Shown in pieces: positions 47,442 through 48,883 of a stretch of 48,883 nucleotides of DNA. The stretch is from Mesorhizobium sp. CA8 (GTDB lineage Bacteria; Pseudomonadota; Alphaproteobacteria; Rhizobiales; Rhizobiaceae). The DNA lies in contig NZ_JAIUHG010000039.1 in assembly GCF_020164955.1 (NCBI RefSeq), positions 1-48,883 of the forward strand, given 5' to 3'. A program made the translations under genes and the position numbers. A model generated the notes under the pieces. It searched no databases. It had not been told where the DNA came from and was given only the letters and a program-made list of their open reading frames with translations. Every line of letters starts with the position of its first letter. The first letter of the stretch is position 1.

Positions 47442-48488
47442 TCAACCGCGATAGGGCAAAACCTCGCTCGGCGTACTGAGAGATTGCAGCGAGCCGGGGT
47501 CGGCGCCGCCGATCCAGCCGAGCACCGCGCGGGCGAGTTCGGAGCCGGCCAGCCGGAAATTCTCGTTGACGACGAGCAGCTCTCGCCGGAACAGATGCAG
47601 CAGCTCCGACGATTGTTTCGACACCACGTCGACGTCACGGCCGAGCTTCAGCCCGGCGTCCTCGATGCCGGCCACGATGGCGAGCGTCGCGGCGGCAGCG
47701 CTGCTGACGAAGCCGTCCGGCCGGTCCTTGCGCCGCATCAATTGCGCTGTGCGCATCCTGATCTGCTCGATCGACTGGTCGATGGAGACGGTGTTGAACG
47801 GCACTTCGCTGGCGCCCACCTCGCTCAGCGCATCGGCAAAGCCGGCGATCGTATGGCCGTAATAGGTGAGGCCAACCGGCGGCGTCACAAGCGCAAGCCG
47901 GTTGCGGCCCCTGCCGGCGAGATAGCGCACGGCTTCGCCGGCAAAGGTGTAATTGTCGAAGTCGTGATAGGGATGCACCAGCCCCATGTCGGTGCGGCCA
48001 TGCGTGGCGAAGGGAATGCCGCGCTCCAGCATATAGCGCGCCCGCGGATCGTTGGGCTGGGTGCGTGAGATGATGACGCCATCGGCCGAGCCCGTCTCGA
48101 CCAGATAGCGCACCGGGTCCAGCGGGTCCTGCGAGCGCGAATAGGGCGTGACGATCAGATGGTAGGGCGTGTCTGCGATCACCTCGGTGACGCCGTAGAT
48201 GATGTCCGAGACGAAGCTCATCAGCTCGTGCTCGGTGTTCAGCACGAGCGAGATGACGTTGGTCTTGCCGGTCCGCAAACGTACGCCGGCGCGGTTGGGG
48301 CGATAGCCGATCTGCTTGGCGACGAGCTGGACGCGACGCCTGGTCTCGGCGCCGATCTCGGGCGCATCCTTCAGCGCGCGCGAGACCGTCGTGACGCCCA
48401 GCCCGGTCATGAAGGCAAGCGTCTTCAGCGTCGGCCGTTCCTTGCCCGACGTGTCGTCGTCGCCCTTCTTCGTTATCCGTCTATCCAT
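47442..48488 (-). CDS. LacI-family regulator, AglR-like
   Basis: 348-residue repressor. A helix-turn-helix plus hinge (residues about 18-75) reads LKTLAFMTGLGVTTVSRALK then APEIGAETRRRV, very like the alpha-glucoside regulator AglR of rhizobia. The type I periplasmic-binding-like effector domain (about 77-348) follows. The start at MDRRITKKG was chosen as family start. An extension upstream lacks support. Divergent promoter DNA with TGAAACGTTACA lies 100 bp upstream. In relatives the divergent operon is the alpha-glucoside importer/glucosidase aglEFGAK, which would begin beyond the right edge. Confidence 0.85.
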   Translation of the reverse strand: MDRRITKKGDDDTSGKERPTLKTLAFMTGLGVTTVSRALKDAPEIGAETRRRVQLVAKQIGYRPNRAGVRLRTGKTNVISLVLNTEHELMSFVSDIIYGVTEVIADTPYHLIVTPYSRSQDPLDPVRYLVETGSADGVIISRTQPNDPRARYMLERGIPFATHGRTDMGLVHPYHDFDNYTFAGEAVRYLAGRGRNRLALVTPPVGLTYYGHTIAGFADALSEVGASEVPFNTVSIDQSIEQIRMRTAQLMRRKDRPDGFVSSAAAATLAIVAGIEDAGLKLGRDVDVVSKQSSELLHLFRRELLVVNENFRLAGSELARAVLGWIGGADPGSLQSLSTPSEVLPYRG

Positions 48489-48883
48489 CGTCCCGCCCGT
48501 CAGGCGCATAGCAGTCGCGGGGCCGACCGGCAATCGTGCGGCGGTGACATTTGCGCGACCTTCAGTTTGCGGCTCGGCTCAATATACTGAAACGTTACAG
48601 ATTGCCAATCTTCGTGATCAACCGGCAAGGTCGCGCCGCCGGCATCGCGGATGCGGAGAGGAGCCGAAAGTCGCTGGAATCACAAAGAAATATCGGTCTT
48701 GGCCTGCTTTTGGCACCAATCAACTAATCTGATACCGGCGTTGCCGCCTCGGGAGAAAGATTTTGTTCGCGTCGCGAAAAAATCTTGGCCGACCTCAAGG
48801 CGAGGGGTGTCGGTAGCTAATCAAGTTGTCCGGTTTGGTAGCACATCATTTGTCCGCTTCAGTTTGCGTCGAAGCGGTTCACG
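48489..48883. other. Promoter region at the right window edge
   Basis: 395 bp with no supported gene. It contains the LacI-type dyad TGAAACGTTACA (48588-48599) and a second palindrome TTCGCG-T-CGCGAA (48766-48778). A divergent plus-strand gene start is expected past 48883. Confidence 0.5.
48588..48599. promoter_or_regulatory. Candidate LacI-family operator, TGAAACGTTACA
   Basis: Dyad with central AACGTT and only one non-symmetric base pair, 100 bp upstream of the AglR-like gene. The central-CG even palindrome is the usual form of LacI-family sites. Confidence 0.55.

Noticed and set aside
1..48883. tRNA, rRNA, riboswitch or prophage genes.
   Set aside because: No clover-leaf, rRNA or known riboswitch core and no phage-type genes were recognised by eye. 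A covariance-model search could still find small RNAs.

Overview
The window looks like chromosome or large-replicon DNA of a GC-rich alphaproteobacterium of the order Hyphomicrobiales, most likely Mesorhizobium or a close relative. This is inferred from the dense packing of ABC importers, a PhoT-like long phosphonate permease, an AglR-like LacI regulator, RBS and codon style, and several families of rhizobial-type palindromic intergenic repeats. No rRNA, tRNA, transposase, integrase, CRISPR array or origin was seen.

Layout. (A) 0.1-6.7 kb: a peptide-type ABC binding protein (minus) diverges from an M24 metallopeptidase. Next come a cupin, a PEP-hydrolase-like TIM barrel and a Tm-1-like (UPF0261) protein in one minus-strand operon, diverging from a TetR regulator. 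(B) 7.1-12.75 kb: a carbohydrate ABC importer with binding protein, two permeases, a 72-residue membrane protein and two different ATPases. (C) 12.9-14.6 kb: a GFA-family protein and a frame-disrupted amidase. (D) 14.7-22.4 kb: a divergent catabolic locus. The minus arm encodes an isomerase/epimerase, an enolase-superfamily enzyme, an FCD-type GntR regulator and a 2-hydroxyacid dehydrogenase. The plus arm encodes two more isomerase/epimerase-fold TIM barrels and a Gfo/Idh/MocA dehydrogenase. Palindromes of the form TGGTNNNACCA stand in front of both B and D, and a related palindrome pair stands in front of A, so B and D (perhaps A) look like one regulon run by the FCD regulator.

(E) 22.7-34.3 kb: phosphonate uptake and C-P lyase genes, phnGHIJKL - hexapeptide acyltransferase - 2H phosphoesterase - phnCDE1E2 on the minus strand, with divergent phnF. 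phnM, phnN and phnP are not in the window. (F) 34.6-42.4 kb: a ribose-type ABC importer with a zinc alcohol dehydrogenase, an altronate dehydratase-family enzyme and a divergent GntR regulator with two winged helices, suggesting uptake and oxidation of a hexonate or related sugar acid. (G) 42.5-45.8 kb: a periplasmic copper-handling operon (DUF2946, PCuAC, YcnI, CopC-CopD fusion). (H) 45.9-48.9 kb: 6-phosphogluconate dehydrogenase, then an AglR-like LacI repressor whose promoter region runs to the window edge.

All four binding-protein genes are followed within about 35 nt by a stem-loop, which would let binding protein be made in excess of membrane components. Functions come from motif reading and family knowledge. 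Substrates of clusters A, B/D and F are inference.
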